NCBI RefSeq assembly: GCF_022458745.1
Contig: NZ_JAJJJF010000001.1
Coordinates: 124,001 to 188,000 of the forward strand
DNA from: Bacillus piscicola
GTDB taxonomy: Bacteria > Bacillota > Bacilli > Bacillales > Marinococcaceae
Direction of reading: 5' to 3'
Length of the DNA stretch: 64,000 nucleotides
The notes beneath the pieces were generated by a model. It had not been told where the DNA came from, ran no database searches, and saw nothing but the letters and a program-made list of their open reading frames with translations. The translations under genes and the position numbers were made by a program. Of the stretch, positions 42,182-50,822 are shown one piece after another (within the stretch, counting starts at the first letter, position 1; the number at the start of each line of letters is the position of its first letter).

Positions 42182-43162
42182 ATGATTGTTGTAAAAGAAG
42201 CGGGCTTATGGACGACGGTACAGGATACGGGACGAAGCGGAGGGTATCATTTAGGAGTGCCGCCATCCGGGGCTGCAGATCAATACTCCTACTATATTGG
42301 CAATTTGCTTGTTGCCAATCCTGCCCACTTTGCAGCACTCGAAATGACGCTGATGGGCGGCACCTTTCTCTTTCATAAAAACACAGTGATTGCACTTACT
42401 GGTGCACCGATGAAGGCTTATCTCAATCATGAGCTGGTGCCGTTTTGGGAAGCATTGGAAGTGAAAGAGGGAGATGTTCTTACGATAAAAGAATGCCGGA
42501 AAGGAGTCAAAAGCTACCTTTGTGTCTCCGGTGGTATCCAAGTGGAAGATGTATTTGGCAGTAAATCAACATATGAAGTCAGCAAGATTGGCGGGTTTAA
42601 AGGGAGAAAATTACAGTCAGGGGACGAGCTTTCCATTAGTGAACCCTTGCCAGGGGCATTTAAGCAAGTTGGAAAATCAGCCCCGTTGGAGTATACCCCA
42701 ACTTTTAACGAATTTCAGGAACTGCGGGTTATCATGGGGCTATCAAGTTATTTAGTCAGTGATGAAGGGTTGAAAAATTTTTTAACGACAGAATGGAAGG
42801 TCTCCTACGAATCAAACCGGGTAGCGTACCGGTACACAGGAGGAAACGTATCTTTTACGGGACAGCATCCCCCTTTTGGGGCTGGAGAGAGTCTCTCGAA
42901 TGTGGTTGATTTTGCTTTCCCAATCGGGTCGATTATGTTCACGAATGAAAAAGAGCTTATTATTCTCCACAATGATGCGACGACAGGAGGAGGCTACGTC
43001 ACGGTTGGAACGGTAATCAGCCAGGATCTGGACCTCATGGCACAATTAAGACCTGCCTCTACTTCTCGTTTTATAACCGTCACCTTCGAGCAGGCGATGG
43101 AAGTAAGAGCAGAAAGAAGAAAACAGTTGGAAATCATGGAAGAAATGTTATTAAGAAGTTGA
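42182..43162 (+). CDS. AHS2/PxpC-type subunit, copy 2
   Basis: A 326-residue paralogue of 35714..36688. Its N-terminus VVKEAGLWTTVQDTGRSGGYHLGVPPSGAADQYSY, mid-part KSYLCVSGGIQVEDVFGSKSTYEVSKIGGFKGRKLQSGDEL and SNRVAYRYTGGNV ... HNDATTGGGYVTVGTVISQDLDLMAQ follow copy 1 closely. It starts immediately after the AHS1 stop (TAA-ATG). Together the copies suggest a duplicated carboxyltransferase/oxoprolinase heterodimer with a second substrate or a regulatory role. A terminator follows. Confidence 0.88.
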   Translation: MIVVKEAGLWTTVQDTGRSGGYHLGVPPSGAADQYSYYIGNLLVANPAHFAALEMTLMGGTFLFHKNTVIALTGAPMKAYLNHELVPFWEALEVKEGDVLTIKECRKGVKSYLCVSGGIQVEDVFGSKSTYEVSKIGGFKGRKLQSGDELSISEPLPGAFKQVGKSAPLEYTPTFNEFQELRVIMGLSSYLVSDEGLKNFLTTEWKVSYESNRVAYRYTGGNVSFTGQHPPFGAGESLSNVVDFAFPIGSIMFTNEKELIILHNDATTGGGYVTVGTVISQDLDLMAQLRPASTSRFITVTFEQAMEVRAERRKQLEIMEEMLLRS

Positions 43163-43165
43163 CAT

Positions 43166-43194
43166 GGGGGCTGTGAAGACAGCCTCTTTTTTTT
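43166..43194 (+). terminator. Terminator after AHS2 copy 2
   Basis: GGGGCTGT-GAAG-ACAGCCTC stem-loop followed by eight T residues. Confidence 0.85.
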
Positions 43195-43211
43195 ATCGAA
43201 ATCAAAGTAAT

Positions 43212-43246
43212 TTTCAAAAATGAAAAATAAACATTCAATTCTGAAA
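43212..43246 (+). promoter_or_regulatory. Twin activator sites (UAS) of the moeA promoter
   Basis: TTTCAAAAATGAAA (43212-43225, identical to the second site at the first promoter) and ATTCAATTCTGAAA (43233-43246, matching TTCA-N4-TGAA) start 21 bp apart, the same spacing as at 34690-34724. They lie about 11 bp (one turn) further from the promoter than at the first locus. Confidence 0.72.
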
Positions 43247-43309
43247 TGAAATAAACGAAAAAAGCTTAATAAAAGTAAAAATATGTTGATTCTCTAAGTG
43301 ATTAAAAAA

Positions 43310-43325
43310 TGGCACACTAATTGCA
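43310..43325 (+). promoter_or_regulatory. moeA: Sigma-54 promoter of the moeA operon
   Basis: TGGCACACTAATTGCA has GG and GC separated by ten bases and only one deviation (A for G after TGGCAC) from the -24/-12 consensus. It lies 53 bases before the moeA start. Confidence 0.88.
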
Positions 43326-43377
43326 TATTATTAAACAAGAACAAACCAGACATTCTTCAACGGAATGAGGGATACGG

Positions 43378-44586
43378 ATGATTCAGAAGAGACAAGCCAT
43401 TGACATAGAGGAAGCGATCAAGAGGTTGATGGATTCCAAAAAACAGTTGAAAGAAATGGAGATAGATGTTGATGACAGCCTCCATTTTATTCTAGCCCGA
43501 GATTGCTACGCCCCTTCTTCTATTCCTTCGTTTAGACGGTCTTTATATGATGGATATGCGATTAGAAAACAGGACGATACCGACTTGCCTAAAGTGTTTA
43601 GAGTAGTTGGGGAGGTTCCGTGCGGTGCCGTTTTTGAAGGGGATTTGCAAGAGCAGGAGACCGTACGCATTATGACTGGGGCCAAAGTTCCTGATTCGGC
43701 AGAAAAAGTTATTATGCTTGAGCAGACAGAGGAGACCGACAACGCGGAAGAGATCAAAATAGTGGAGAGTCACCCGTTTGCTACGATTAACCCGATTGGC
43801 TCTGATTTCGTCAAAGGGGACAAGATATTGTCCAAAGGAGAAAAAGTGAACAGCGGAACAATCAGCCTCCTCAAGGCATTTGGAATAGAAACCATTTTTG
43901 TCTTTCAGAAGCCGAAAGCTGCTGTTCTCTCTACCGGCACAGAACTTCTGTCAGCGGGAGAAGAATTACAAGACGGAAAAGTATACGACAGCAACATGCC
44001 ATTGCTTGAACAGTTGCTGTACGAAAACGGAGCCGACGTTTATTACTCAGCGCAGCTGCCAGATGAAAAGGGAAGCATCCAAAAAGAACTGTCAGAATTA
44101 GCAGAACAAGTAGACATTATTGTGACGACGGGCGGCGTATCAGTTGGGGATTTTGACTATATGGCAGCTATTGTTCGAGAAAATAAATTGTTATTTAACA
44201 AGATACGAATGAGGCCGGGAAGTCCCACGAGTGCAGCAATGCTCGGAGATACGCTGCTGATCGCTCTCTCCGGAAACCCGGGAGCCTGCTTTATCGGCTT
44301 TCATCTGTTTATTAGAAACTACTTAGCTCAATTGCTGGGGACGACAACTTCTGTGATTCACACAACGGCTGTTTTACGAGAAGATTACGTAAAAGAAAAC
44401 GCTTTTGACCGGATATTGCGCGGTCAATATGACTTTGATGGCGACGGGCGTCTTCACGTGACACCGGTAGGAAGTGACCAGTCCAGTTCACTTGGCAACT
44501 TGCATCAAACAACGTGCCTGATTACCATACCCGGCGGTTCCAAAGGACATAAACAAGGCGACACCGTACAAGTATGGCTGTTATAA
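43378..44586 (+). CDS. moeA: Molybdopterin molybdenumtransferase MoeA
   Basis: A 402-residue enzyme that inserts molybdate into adenylated molybdopterin. Domain layout: N-terminal IDIEEAIKRLMDS, the SSIPSFRRSLYDGYAI segment, RIMTGAKVPDSAEKVIMLEQTEE, the MPT-binding TTGGVSVGDFDYM and the LSGNPGACFIGFHLF motif, and a C-terminal beta domain. ATG follows a weak GAGG. It is the first gene after the second sigma-54 promoter and is followed by moaE and moaD. This dedicated copy would raise Moco supply when the molybdenum hydroxylase is induced. Confidence 0.94.
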   Translation: MIQKRQAIDIEEAIKRLMDSKKQLKEMEIDVDDSLHFILARDCYAPSSIPSFRRSLYDGYAIRKQDDTDLPKVFRVVGEVPCGAVFEGDLQEQETVRIMTGAKVPDSAEKVIMLEQTEETDNAEEIKIVESHPFATINPIGSDFVKGDKILSKGEKVNSGTISLLKAFGIETIFVFQKPKAAVLSTGTELLSAGEELQDGKVYDSNMPLLEQLLYENGADVYYSAQLPDEKGSIQKELSELAEQVDIIVTTGGVSVGDFDYMAAIVRENKLLFNKIRMRPGSPTSAAMLGDTLLIALSGNPGACFIGFHLFIRNYLAQLLGTTTSVIHTTAVLREDYVKENAFDRILRGQYDFDGDGRLHVTPVGSDQSSSLGNLHQTTCLITIPGGSKGHKQGDTVQVWLL

Positions 44587-44616
44587 CAAGGAAGCGGAGA
44601 GCAAAGGGGAAAGCAT

Positions 44617-45042
44617 ATGATTGAAGTAAAACTGCAAGATGAACCGATTGATATTGGCGAGTATTTTAGCAAAATTTCAAATCCTCATCACGGAGGAAAC
44701 AACATGTTTGCCGGCACCATTCGTGATATCACTGGTGACGTCACGACGACGTCCATTGAGTATTACGCCTACGACGATATGGCCGTCAAAGAACTGAGAA
44801 AGTTGGCTCAGGAGGTAGAAGAACGTTACGCCGCCGATGTCGTGGTCGTTCACCGGATCGGCAGGTTAGATGTGCAAGACATTGCCGTATTCATTGGCGT
44901 TTCTACTCCTCACCGGCCGGAAGCCTATGAAGGGTCTCGGCATATCATAGAGGAGCTGAAAAAAAGAGTGCCGATATGGAAGAAAGAATACGACCATGAC
45001 AAGGTGAGATGGGGAGGGATCCGGGATGACGGTAACCATTAA
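44617..45042 (+). CDS. moaE: Molybdopterin synthase catalytic subunit MoaE
   Basis: A 141-residue protein with GGNNMFAGTIRDITGD, YAYDDMAVKELRKLAQEVEERY, VHRIGRLDVQDIAVFIGVSTPHRPEAYEGSRHIIEELKKRVPIWKKE and the final KVRWGG. The two lysines that react with precursor Z and MoaD thiocarboxylate lie in the KKRVPIWKKE segment. It overlaps moaD by 17 bases, so the two synthase subunits are coupled. It sits between moeA and moaD in one operon. Confidence 0.95.
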   Translation: MIEVKLQDEPIDIGEYFSKISNPHHGGNNMFAGTIRDITGDVTTTSIEYYAYDDMAVKELRKLAQEVEERYAADVVVVHRIGRLDVQDIAVFIGVSTPHRPEAYEGSRHIIEELKKRVPIWKKEYDHDKVRWGGIRDDGNH

Positions 45043-45271
45043 GTTTTTTGCTTATTTAGAAGAAAAGCTTGGCTTCGATCAGGATACGATGAAGCTCACC
45101 GGTGTGGAGACGATCAGAGAACTAAAGGAGGAAATCACGAGGAAATATCCGGCGGTTGCCGCTGACGTGCCTCAGTGTCAGATTGCCGTTGATATGACGT
45201 TTAAGCAAGATGCCGATCCTCTGCACGCAGAACGGGAAATAGCAGTTATCCCGCCGGTGAGCGGCGGTTGA
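45026..45271 (+). CDS. moaD: Molybdopterin synthase sulfur carrier MoaD
   Basis: An 81-residue ubiquitin-fold protein, TVTIKFFAYLEEKLGFDQDTM to AVIPPVSGG. The C-terminal Gly-Gly needed for thiocarboxylation is intact. It starts inside the end of moaE (17-base overlap). Its activating enzyme is probably the MoeB/ThiF protein on the opposite strand next to it. Confidence 0.94.
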   Translation: MTVTIKFFAYLEEKLGFDQDTMKLTGVETIRELKEEITRKYPAVAADVPQCQIAVDMTFKQDADPLHAEREIAVIPPVSGG

Positions 45272-45285
45272 TAACTGTTGGCTCG

Positions 45286-46302
45286 TTAGTTAAATAACTG
45301 ATAATACACTTTTTTCGCTTCCTCTTTACTGTTGACTTGATGTATCAGCAATCTTCCATCTGTAAAAAGGGTAAATGGATAATTTTCATAAGTGAAAGAA
45401 AGGATGAATTTGTTTCGCTTGTACGGAAGGGAATGCTGTTCTAAGTAATTAGCCACTTGATCCAGGCCTTCCCGGTCACGGGCGGACGTTCGAAATTGAA
45501 CGGTGTCCCGGCCGCAAAGCTGCATGGCATCTTCAGAAAACGGCTTATGTAAATAATTATATTCCTTTTTAGCACAAGAGGGACAATCCTCGCTTCTCGA
45601 AATAGTGAATTTATTCATTTCAAGCTTCCAGGAATCAACTTGGTAAAAGTAATAACCGTCGAACTTTTTTTCTTCGATAATCATGCGAACCATGAGAGAA
45701 CATTGAATGCTCGTAATAAACGGAACGAGTGTTGTTTGCACACCGATTAAATCACAACTGGCTCCGTTCAAAAAAGGAGTACCGCTCAGTAAGCAATCAA
45801 GGCAAGGTGTCACGCCCGGATGGATCGGAACGATATTACCGTACGTTCCGGCACAGGAGGCGTAAATCCATTTTTTTCCGTGGAGGATACAGGCATCGTT
45901 GATTAAAAAGCGGATATCAAAGTTGTCTGTGCAATCGAGGACAATGTCGGCGCTGCGTACAAAGTGGGTTATCTCATTTTTTGTAAGGTCGGCAACAATT
46001 CCTTTCACCTCGATCGATGAATTGATGGCTTTTACATGGTTTTCAAGCGCATAGGCTTTCGCTTCTTTATGTGCAACATCCTGTTCGGTAAAAAGTGTCT
46101 GTCGCTGAAGATTGCTGAGCTCGACGTAGTCACGGTCAATGATCGTGATGCTGCCAATTCCCATACGGGCGCACATTTCGGCGGTATGACTTCCGAGTGC
46201 TCCTCCTCCAATAATAAGGATGGAGGTTTCCTGAAGCTTTTGTTGTCCTGCTGTTCCTATGGATGGGACGAGTATCTGGCGGGAGTAACGTTGATCAAGC
46301 AT
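45286..46302 (-). CDS. moeB: MoeB/ThiF-family adenylyltransferase
   Basis: A 338-residue E1-like enzyme that adenylates the C-terminus of a sulfur carrier such as MoaD. Signatures: RYSRQILVPSIGTAGQQKL, GGGALGSHTAEMCARMGIGSITIIDRDYVELSNLQRQTLF, DCTDNFDIRFLINDACI, and two CxxC zinc pairs CLDC and CPSC. The last 80 residues form an extra C-terminal region (AEDAMQLCGRDTVQFRTSARDREG) not found in E. coli MoeB, as in other Bacillus ThiF-like enzymes. I start at ATG 46302 behind GGAGCC. It lies convergent to moaD and divergent from moaA, within the cofactor gene block. Confidence 0.85.
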   Translation of the reverse strand: MLDQRYSRQILVPSIGTAGQQKLQETSILIIGGGALGSHTAEMCARMGIGSITIIDRDYVELSNLQRQTLFTEQDVAHKEAKAYALENHVKAINSSIEVKGIVADLTKNEITHFVRSADIVLDCTDNFDIRFLINDACILHGKKWIYASCAGTYGNIVPIHPGVTPCLDCLLSGTPFLNGASCDLIGVQTTLVPFITSIQCSLMVRMIIEEKKFDGYYFYQVDSWKLEMNKFTISRSEDCPSCAKKEYNYLHKPFSEDAMQLCGRDTVQFRTSARDREGLDQVANYLEQHSLPYKRNKFILSFTYENYPFTLFTDGRLLIHQVNSKEEAKKVYYQLFN

Positions 46303-46397
46303 AGACAAAAGGCTCCTTTCTATCAATATTTAGCTAATCATAAAACAGAATGTAAAAACAATCAATTTCCAACATTCAAAAAGAGAGGAGGAAGATC

Positions 46398-47411
46398 ATG
46401 GTCCACGATTCGTATCAACGTCCGCTTCGAGACTTGCGCATTTCTGTGACAGATCGCTGTAACTTTCGGTGTACGTATTGTATGCCGGAAGAAATATTCG
46501 GAAAAGATTATCCGTTTCTTCCCCGCGAGGAGATTTTAAGCTTTGAAGAAATAGAGCGCACGGTCCAATTGATGGTGCCTTTAGGGGTGAAGAAAATACG
46601 AATCAGCGGCGGAGAGCCTTTACTGCGGAAGGAATTGCCGACACTTATCCACTCTATTAACCAGATAAAAGGGATCGAAGACATTGCGCTTACGACCAAC
46701 GGAATCCTTTTAAAGAAATTCAGTGAAGAGCTAAAAGCTGCTGGTTTACAACGGGTGAATGTCAGTTTAGATACGCTCGATGATCACGTTTTCCATCAGC
46801 TGAACAGCCGCAAGCATTCCGTTACAGATGTACTGGAAGGAATCGAAGCTGCGTCTTCTGCCGGACTCCAGGTGAAGGTGAACATGGTCGTTCAGAAAGG
46901 CGTTAATGATCAAGATATCTTACCGATGGCACGGTATTTCCGGGAAACGGATCATATCCTCCGATTTATCGAATTCATGGATGTCGGCAACTACAACCAA
47001 TGGAACCTCGAAAAAGTAGTTTCTAAGAAAGAAATGGTTGATATCATCCATCACGACATGGCTTTGGAGCCTGCGGAACGTAATTATTTTGGTGAAGTAG
47101 CCAGCCGGTTTACATACGAAGGAACAGACAAGGAAATTGGAATCATCTCGTCGGTGACCGATACTTTTTGCGGCTCCTGCACGAGAGCAAGACTCTCAGC
47201 GAACGGCCAGTTATATACTTGTTTGTTTGCTTCCAAAGGACATGACCTCAGAGAATATCTTCGTTCCGGAGCGACGGATGAGGAGATTCAGGACAAGCTG
47301 GCAGCGATTTGGAACGCTCGTACGGATCGTTACTCCGAAGAGAGAGGAGGTGAGTCCAGGACAGGCAGAACAGACAGAAAGAAAATTGAAATGTCATACA
47401 TTGGCGGCTAA
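46398..47411 (+). CDS. moaA: GTP 3',8-cyclase MoaA
   Basis: A 337-residue radical SAM enzyme for the first step of molybdenum cofactor synthesis. N-terminal cluster motif CNFRCTYC (residues about 20-27), [10 protein letters not shown]-terminal cluster motif CGSC plus a third Cys in LYTCLF, and the SYIGG end with the two glycines needed for activation. GAGGAGG precedes ATG 46398. It heads an eight-gene run in one direction that continues to mocA. MoaC, needed for the next step, is not encoded in the window. Confidence 0.95.
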   Translation: MVHDSYQRPLRDLRISVTDRCNFRCTYCMPEEIFGKDYPFLPREEILSFEEIERTVQLMVPLGVKKIRISGGEPLLRKELPTLIHSINQIKGIEDIALTTNGILLKKFSEELKAAGLQRVNVSLDTLDDHVFHQLNSRKHSVTDVLEGIEAASSAGLQVKVNMVVQKGVNDQDILPMARYFRETDHILRFIEFMDVGNYNQWNLEKVVSKKEMVDIIHHDMALEPAERNYFGEVASRFTYEGTDKEIGIISSVTDTFCGSCTRARLSANGQLYTCLFASKGHDLREYLRSGATDEEIQDKLAAIWNARTDRYSEERGGESRTGRTDRKKIEMSYIGG

Positions 47412-47465
47412 AAAACATCACTATCCTGACAAATTTTTATTCCAACATGAAAGGGGATCTTACTG

Positions 47466-47918
47466 TTGAACATATCATCATCACATAAGTTTAAAGGAAT
47501 TTCGAAGGAGACACTATGGAACACGTTGCAAAACAATGAAGCGTTGAAAAACGCATTGCCAGGGTGTCAGAAGTTTGAAGAAGTGGAGGAGAATGTGTAT
47601 GACTCCGAGTTAGGGATTAATATTGGCCCGGTAAAGGGGGTATTTACAGCAAAAGTAAGCCAGGTGGATATTAAGGAAATGGACTCTTATCGATTGCTCG
47701 TAGAAGGCCAAGGGAAGCCCGGTAAATTTAACGGGGACGCTGCCATGGAACTAGTAGAAGACGGAGACGACACGACGCTTCAATGCAGTGCTGATGTAGA
47801 AGTAACAGGTGTACTTGCGGCTGCCGGACAGCGTGTCATGAATGGGGTCGCGAAAGTAATCATGGGACAGTTCTTCAAGGATATTGAGAAAGAAGCGAAG
47901 AAAATCGCCAGTCTCTAA
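47466..47918 (+). CDS. CoxG/SRPBCC-family protein
   Basis: A 150-residue protein of the CoxG family: SSHKFKGISKETLWNTLQNNEALKNALPGCQKFEEVEENVYDSELGINIGPVKGVFTAKVSQVDIKEMDSYRLLVEGQGKPG, a helix-grip START/SRPBCC fold. In carboxydotrophs CoxG helps anchor or mature the dehydrogenase. TTG 47466 has AAAGGGGA upstream. It precedes the small subunit gene by 29 bases and is probably an accessory or membrane-targeting factor of the hydroxylase. Confidence 0.88.
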   Translation: MNISSSHKFKGISKETLWNTLQNNEALKNALPGCQKFEEVEENVYDSELGINIGPVKGVFTAKVSQVDIKEMDSYRLLVEGQGKPGKFNGDAAMELVEDGDDTTLQCSADVEVTGVLAAAGQRVMNGVAKVIMGQFFKDIEKEAKKIASL

Positions 47919-47947
47919 TGAATCATAGAATAATAGGAGGGTATGAT

Positions 47948-48481
47948 ATGACAGTTGAGAAAAAGAGAGTATCAGTAACCGCAAACGGACAAGCCTGCAG
48001 CGCAGAGGTGGAGCCGAGAAAACTGCTCGTTCACTATTTGCGTGATGACCTCGGCTTAACCGGTACTCATGTTGGATGTGACACAAGTCAGTGCGGGGCC
48101 TGCTCTGTGATGGTGGACGGAGATGTTGTAAAGTCCTGTACGATGCTTGCTGTTCAGGCTGACCATTCGGAGATAACGACTGTGGAGGGGTTGGGGACTG
48201 CAGCAGAGCTTCACCCTATGCAGCAAAGCTTTTGGGAAGAACATGGGCTGCAATGCGGGTACTGTACACCTGGTGTTATGATCGCAGCTATTGGTCTGTT
48301 AAAAGAAAATCCCAATCCTACCGAAGAAGAAATTCGGGAAGGACTCGAAGGCGTCATCTGCCGCTGTACCGGTTATCAGTTTATTGTCTCCGCGGTCCAA
48401 AAAGCGGCAACCAGGATACAAGAAACCGGCGTGAACCTGAACAGCCAGCGATTAGTTGGGGAGGGAACTCAAAATGACTAA
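47948..48481 (+). CDS. Molybdenum hydroxylase iron-sulfur subunit (CoxS-type)
   Basis: A 177-residue two-[2Fe-2S] subunit. N-terminal plant-type cluster: GCDTSQCGACSVMVDGDVVKSC; C-terminal cluster: CGYCTPG ... CRCTGYQ. It passes electrons from the molybdenum centre to the FAD subunit. ATG 47948 follows GGAGGG; ATG 47943 is out of frame. It overlaps the large-subunit start by eight bases. Confidence 0.95.
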   Translation: MTVEKKRVSVTANGQACSAEVEPRKLLVHYLRDDLGLTGTHVGCDTSQCGACSVMVDGDVVKSCTMLAVQADHSEITTVEGLGTAAELHPMQQSFWEEHGLQCGYCTPGVMIAAIGLLKENPNPTEEEIREGLEGVICRCTGYQFIVSAVQKAATRIQETGVNLNSQRLVGEGTQND

Positions 48482-50822
48482 GATGGTAGGCTCGTCAGTA
48501 AAAAGAAAAGAAGATGCCCGCTTACTAACAGGAAATGGTAATTTTGCAGATGATATTACGCTTCCAGGTATGCTGCATGCGTCCGTTGTAAGAAGCTCCA
48601 GCGCGCATGCAAAGATTAAAAGCATTAAGGTGGAAGAAGCGCTCAATCATCCAGGCGTAGTGGCTGTCTACACAGGAAAAGACCTTGAAGGTAAGATTGG
48701 TCCGATCCCAACCTCATGGTATGTACCAGGATGTAATTTAAAAGAACCGCCTCAGTATCCTTTGGCGATCGATCATGTCCGCTACGTGGGAGATGGCGTA
48801 GCCTTAGTGATAGCGGAAGACCGATACACGGTGAAAGATGCAGCGGAGTTAATCGAAGTGGAATATGAGGATTTACCGGCCGTGGTGAATCAGAAAGAAG
48901 CAATGGAAGAAGGAGCCCCGCTTCTTCATGAAGACATTGAAAACAACATAGCGTTGAATTGGAAAGCAGGAGAAATTCCCGAAGGTATCATGGAAAACGC
49001 GGAAGTGGTCGTGAAAGAAAGTTTTTACGTACAGCGCGTATTCCCAAGTCCTTTAGAGACAAGGGCAGCAATTGGTCAATACAATCCGGGAAGCGGTGAG
49101 CTGACGCTTTGGTGTTCATCCCAGAACCCACATATTCACCGGATGGTACTCTCAGAAGTTCTTGGCATTTCAGAAGCGAAATTCCAGGTCATTGCTCCTG
49201 ATATGGGTGGTGGCTTTGGCGGCAAAATTGGGGTGTATCCGGACGAAGCTCTTATCGGGTATGCGGCTCGGGATCTCGAAAGACCAGTGAAATGGATCGA
49301 AGAACGCAGTGAACACTATGTTGCCGCGAATGCTGGGCGCGATGAGTATATCGATGTTGAATTGGCTGGTAAGAAAGACGGTACGCTGGAAGCCATTCGC
49401 GTCAAAAATACCGCAAACCTGGGAGCATACTTATCAACAATGGGTGCTGGTGTTTCCACCATCGACTTTGGCATGATGGTTACTGGTTCTTATGATATTC
49501 CTTATGCTGAATCTGAAACGTTTGGAGTATATACGAATACAACGCCGACAGATGCCTATCGTGGGGCTGGTAAACCAGAATCAACCTATCAAATTGAGAG
49601 AATTATAGACTTATTCGCCCGTGAAATCAAGATGGATCCGGTAGAGCTAAGAAGGAAGAACTTCATAAAAAAGGAGGCATTTCCCTACCAAAATGCCCAT
49701 GGACTAGTATATGACAGCGGAGACTATGAGAAGCCGTTGAACAAAGCTTTAGAAGCCATTAATTATGAAGAGCTGAGACGTGAACAAGAGAAGAAGCGGA
49801 AGGAAGGAAAATTGATCGGAATCGGCTTCTCTACCTATGTAGAGATGTGTGGCTTTGGTCCGTCTGAAGTAGTTGGTGCAGTAGGTTTTCAGGGGGGAAC
49901 ATGGGAAAATTCTACGGTGCGTGTCCACCCTTCCGGAAAAGTAACGGTATTTTGTGGAACATCTCCTCACGGGCAAGGCCATGACACGACGTTCAGTCAG
50001 GTTGTAGCGGATAAGCTTGGTATCCCTATTGAAGATATTGAATTTGTGTTTAGTGATACAAAATCCGTTTCCATGGGATGGGGAACATACGGATCCCGTT
50101 CTACAGCTGTCGGCGGTGCCGCTGTGTCGTTTGCCTCAGACCGTGTAGTGGAGAAGGCAAAGAAAATCGCGGCCCACGAATTAGAAGTATCTGAGAATGA
50201 CATCGAATTTGAAAATGGCAAGTTTCAGGTAAAGGGTGTACCTGGAAAAGAACGGACATTTCAAGATATCGCTCATTCCGCGAATATGGCGTGGAATCTG
50301 CCAGAAGGGATGGAACCTTCTTTAGAAGCACAATATTTCTTTAAACCAGAGAACTTTGTTTTCCCATTTGGAACGCATGTGGCTGTTGTAGAAATTGACA
50401 AAGACACAGGTGAGATAGACCTTCAGCGTTATGTCAGCGTGGATGACGTGGGAACGGTTATCAATCCTCTTACAGCAGAAGGGCAGGTGCACGGAGGAAT
50501 CGCTCAAGGAGTAGGACAAGCTCTTTGGGAGGGAGCTGTTTACAATAAGAACGGCCAGTTAGTTTCGGGGACGCTTATGGACTACACCTTGCCGAAAGCA
50601 CGGTTCTTCCCACACATTGAATCAGACTTCACCGAGACCCCCTCTCCTGTTAACCCACTAGGGGCAAAAGGGGTAGGCGAAGTTGGAACAACAGCTTCTA
50701 TCGCTTGTGCGATGAATGCCGTTGTGGATGCTCTGTCGGTATACGGAATCACCGATCTGGAAATGCCGCTCACTCCGGAAAAAATTTGGAAAACGGTCCA
50801 AGAAAAGGAGGGTAATCAATGA
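48474..50822 (+). CDS. Molybdenum hydroxylase large subunit (CoxL form II/XdhA-type)
   Basis: A 782-residue catalytic subunit binding molybdopterin cytosine dinucleotide. The active-site loop is AYRGAGK (about 362-368), the form II pattern, not the AYxCSFR of true CO dehydrogenase; so CO oxidation is unlikely to be assumed. Other marks: MGGGFGGK cofactor site, EFRGAG-like region, SPHGQGHDTTF, and the catalytic Glu in GVGEVGTTAS near the C-terminus. It hydroxylates an aromatic N-heterocycle, purine, aldehyde or similar with water as oxygen source. It starts with ATG 48474 behind GGGAGGG. Confidence 0.93.
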   Translation: MTKMVGSSVKRKEDARLLTGNGNFADDITLPGMLHASVVRSSSAHAKIKSIKVEEALNHPGVVAVYTGKDLEGKIGPIPTSWYVPGCNLKEPPQYPLAIDHVRYVGDGVALVIAEDRYTVKDAAELIEVEYEDLPAVVNQKEAMEEGAPLLHEDIENNIALNWKAGEIPEGIMENAEVVVKESFYVQRVFPSPLETRAAIGQYNPGSGELTLWCSSQNPHIHRMVLSEVLGISEAKFQVIAPDMGGGFGGKIGVYPDEALIGYAARDLERPVKWIEERSEHYVAANAGRDEYIDVELAGKKDGTLEAIRVKNTANLGAYLSTMGAGVSTIDFGMMVTGSYDIPYAESETFGVYTNTTPTDAYRGAGKPESTYQIERIIDLFAREIKMDPVELRRKNFIKKEAFPYQNAHGLVYDSGDYEKPLNKALEAINYEELRREQEKKRKEGKLIGIGFSTYVEMCGFGPSEVVGAVGFQGGTWENSTVRVHPSGKVTVFCGTSPHGQGHDTTFSQVVADKLGIPIEDIEFVFSDTKSVSMGWGTYGSRSTAVGGAAVSFASDRVVEKAKKIAAHELEVSENDIEFENGKFQVKGVPGKERTFQDIAHSANMAWNLPEGMEPSLEAQYFFKPENFVFPFGTHVAVVEIDKDTGEIDLQRYVSVDDVGTVINPLTAEGQVHGGIAQGVGQALWEGAVYNKNGQLVSGTLMDYTLPKARFFPHIESDFTETPSPVNPLGAKGVGEVGTTASIACAMNAVVDALSVYGITDLEMPLTPEKIWKTVQEKEGNQ

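Noticed and set aside
48474-50822. Annotation as true carbon monoxide dehydrogenase
   Set aside because: The active-site loop is AYRGAGK and lacks the Cys of AYxCSFR.
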